Source: JAPLJC01 sp052326585
GTDB taxonomy: Bacteria; Desulfobacterota; Desulfobaccia; Desulfobaccales; 0-14-0-80-60-11
Direction of reading: 5' to 3'
DNA: 64,000 nt
Assembly (NCBI GenBank): GCA_052326585.1
Contig: JBKQLU010000029.1
Span: 1 to 64,000, forward strand
Numbering within the stretch: position 1 is the stretch's first letter; each line of letters starts with the position of its first letter. Shown piece after piece: positions 62,596-64,000 of the stretch. Under the pieces are notes generated by a model, which did not search any database, was not told the origin of the DNA, and saw only the letters and a program-made list of their open reading frames with translations. Made by a program: the position numbers and the translations under genes.

Positions 62596-63618
62596 ATGAA
62601 CCTGGTGGCGGCCTTAATGGAGCCCGCAGCCTACCCGGAGCCCACTTCCCAGGTGCTGCTGGTCCAGACCCACATCTCCTACGTCTTTATCACCGACCGC
62701 TTCGCTTACAAGGTTAAGAAGCCGGTGGACCTGGGGTTTTTGAACTTTACCACCCTGCGCCGGCGCCACCATTATTTGCACGAAGAACTGCTCCTGAACC
62801 GCCGTCTCTGCCCGGAGATCTATCTGGAGGTCCTGCCCATCACCGCTCCCCGGGGTGGTTTGGCCAAGGTGCGCCTGGGGGGGCGGGGCCAGCCCCTGGA
62901 TTACGCCCTGAAGATGGTGCGCCTGCCCCAGGAGCGCATGATGGACGAGGTTGCGGACCGGGGAGAGCTGCGCCAGGAGCATCTGGAGCGCATCACCGCC
63001 CGGCTGGCGCCCTTTTACGCCCAGGCGGCCACCGGCGCCAGGATCAACAAGTTCGGAGAGCCGGCCATCATCGCCTATAACCACCAGGAAAATTTCTCCA
63101 GCCTTGAGAATCTGGTGGGCGGGCTCATTTCCCGGAAGCTCTTGGACCGCATCCGGGATTTTGCCGGCACCTTCCTGAAGCAGCACCGGAACCTGTTTTT
63201 ACGGCGCATCCGGGAAGGCCGCATCCGGGACTGCCACGGCGATCTGCACATGAAGAACATTTGCCTGGCCGATCAGGTATATATCTTCGATTGCATTGAA
63301 TTTAATCCCCGATTCAGATATGGTGATGTGGCGGCGGATGTCGATTTCCTGGCCATGGACCTCGATTTTCACGGCTTCCGCGATCTGAGCCGCCACTTTG
63401 TGGAACATCTGGCCCGGGCCGCCGCAGACCCGGAGCTCTTGCTGATGCTCGATTTTTACAAGTGCTACCGGGCTTGCGTGCGGGGCAAGATCACTGCGTT
63501 CAGCGCCCAGGACCCGGAACTGGCGCCGGAAGCCAGGTCTCAGGCGCAGCGGCTGGCCAGGGCCTATTTCCGGTTGGCCGGGGAGTACGTCGAGGAAGGG
63601 GCGCGGTGGCTTGCCTAG
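62596..63618 (+). CDS. Aminoglycoside phosphotransferase-like protein
   Basis: A 340-aa kinase-fold protein. The N-terminus contains the nucleotide region VFITDRFAYKVKKPVDLGFL and the C-terminus HGDLHMKNICLADQVYIFDCIEFNPRFRYGDVAADVDFLAMDL, a Brenner-type HGDLH motif (catalytic Asp) and DCIEF (metal Asp). In many genomes this domain is fused to a P-loop kinase domain; here that domain is a separate overlapping gene. Substrate unknown; antibiotic resistance is not implied. Confidence 0.85.
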   Translation: MNLVAALMEPAAYPEPTSQVLLVQTHISYVFITDRFAYKVKKPVDLGFLNFTTLRRRHHYLHEELLLNRRLCPEIYLEVLPITAPRGGLAKVRLGGRGQPLDYALKMVRLPQERMMDEVADRGELRQEHLERITARLAPFYAQAATGARINKFGEPAIIAYNHQENFSSLENLVGGLISRKLLDRIRDFAGTFLKQHRNLFLRRIREGRIRDCHGDLHMKNICLADQVYIFDCIEFNPRFRYGDVAADVDFLAMDLDFHGFRDLSRHFVEHLARAAADPELLLMLDFYKCYRACVRGKITAFSAQDPELAPEARSQAQRLARAYFRLAGEYVEEGARWLA

Positions 63619-64000
63619 TGGTGATCTTCGGCCTGATGGGCACCGGCAAGACTACCCTGGCCCGGGCCCTGGGCCAGGCCCTGGAATGGCCGGTCATCGA
63701 AAGCGATCGGGTGCGCAAGGCCCTGGCGGGGCTGGCCCCGGCCACCCGGGCCAACCAGGCCTTTGGACAGGGGATTTACGCCGCGGATTTCTCGGCCCGG
63801 ACCTACGGGGAGATGCGGCGCCAGGCCGCGACGCACCTGGCTCGAGGGGGCGGCGTCATCCTGGACGGCTCCTTTAAGCGAGCCGGGGAACGGGAGCAGG
63901 TGCGGCAACTGGCCCGGGAGCACCGGGCCCCGGCGCTCTTCGTCTATTGCGCCTGCCCCCCGGAAGAGGCCCGCCGGCGCCTGGGGATCAGGCGCACCGA
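63606..64000 (+). CDS. P-loop kinase domain protein, partial
   Basis: Visible 131 residues start MACLVVIFGLMGTGKTTLARAL (GTG start at 63606, GAGGAAGGGG upstream), with Walker A GLMGTGKTT, a ESDRVRK region and VILDGSFK. It overlaps the preceding kinase-fold gene by 13 bases. It looks like the AAA/gluconate-kinase-like half of the usually fused protein and runs off the right edge. Confidence 0.85.
   Translation, partial: MACLVVIFGLMGTGKTTLARALGQALEWPVIESDRVRKALAGLAPATRANQAFGQGIYAADFSARTYGEMRRQAATHLARGGGVILDGSFKRAGEREQVRQLAREHRAPALFVYCACPPEEARRRLGIRRT

Overview
The window looks like a GC-rich chromosome segment from a strictly anaerobic, sulfate-reducing-type bacterium of the Desulfobacterota (a Desulfobacca-like lineage is a guess). 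The evidence is a complete six-gene Hmc transmembrane electron-transfer complex with a 16-haem cytochrome, a second multihaem c/b cytochrome, a secreted CbiK cobaltochelatase with an ECF cobalt transporter, a PxxKW cysteine-rich protein and a ferredoxin-type split glutamate synthase. No rRNA gene, complete tRNA gene or CRISPR array was seen.

Region 1-8.0 kb looks like an accessory island, less GC-rich and with long gaps. It carries a corrinoid methyl-transfer module (corrinoid protein cut by the window edge, a 64-aa coupled ORF, a UroD/MtaA-type methyltransferase), an MFS transporter, an unrecognised 590-aa protein, a decayed larC, a metallo-beta-lactamase-fold lactonase-like enzyme and an AraC-type regulator. 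It ends at a strong hairpin next to a tRNA-like 3' fragment, a possible integration boundary.

Region 8.3-25 kb starts with a collapsed tamA-tamB locus, then a PAS hybrid histidine kinase. A compact trehalose/alpha-glucan block follows (TreY, a GH57 enzyme, TreZ, TreT and a DUF5752 protein), with genes overlapping or nearly touching. A relic of an MscS channel, a phospholipase-D lipoprotein and a small secreted protein follow.

Region 25-35.5 kb is the respiratory block: hmcABCDEF, a decayed group II intron tail, a CbcL-like 11-haem c / b-type membrane cytochrome, and a monohaem cytochrome. The hmc operon and the second cytochrome operon carry nearly identical promoter segments, which suggests co-regulation. 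Region 35-40.7 kb has small envelope proteins, a thioredoxin-like protein, an endonuclease III-type glycosylase and a 2Fe-2S/ASKHA reductive activator that could recharge corrinoid proteins such as the one in the left island.

Region 40.8-49.5 kb is a nitrogen-assimilation block: Amt, a PII protein without the usual modified T-loop tyrosine, an MvhD-like protein, two ferredoxin-fused FMN-domain glutamate synthase proteins and a fused amidotransferase/GXGXG subunit, with short palindromic repeats in the gaps. Region 49.6-57.8 kb holds a split ChrA pair, an alpha/beta hydrolase, a CDF-like transporter, Mop, a deoxyhypusine-synthase-like protein, NAD kinase, an aspartate aminotransferase, the PxxKW protein and a solo LigD phosphoesterase domain. 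Region 57.8-62.2 kb is a cobalt/B12 module (cobalamin riboswitch, CbiK, an 85-aa ORF, then convergent CbiMQO). The window closes with a MITE-like palindrome and a split aminoglycoside-phosphotransferase-like / P-loop kinase pair that runs off the right edge.
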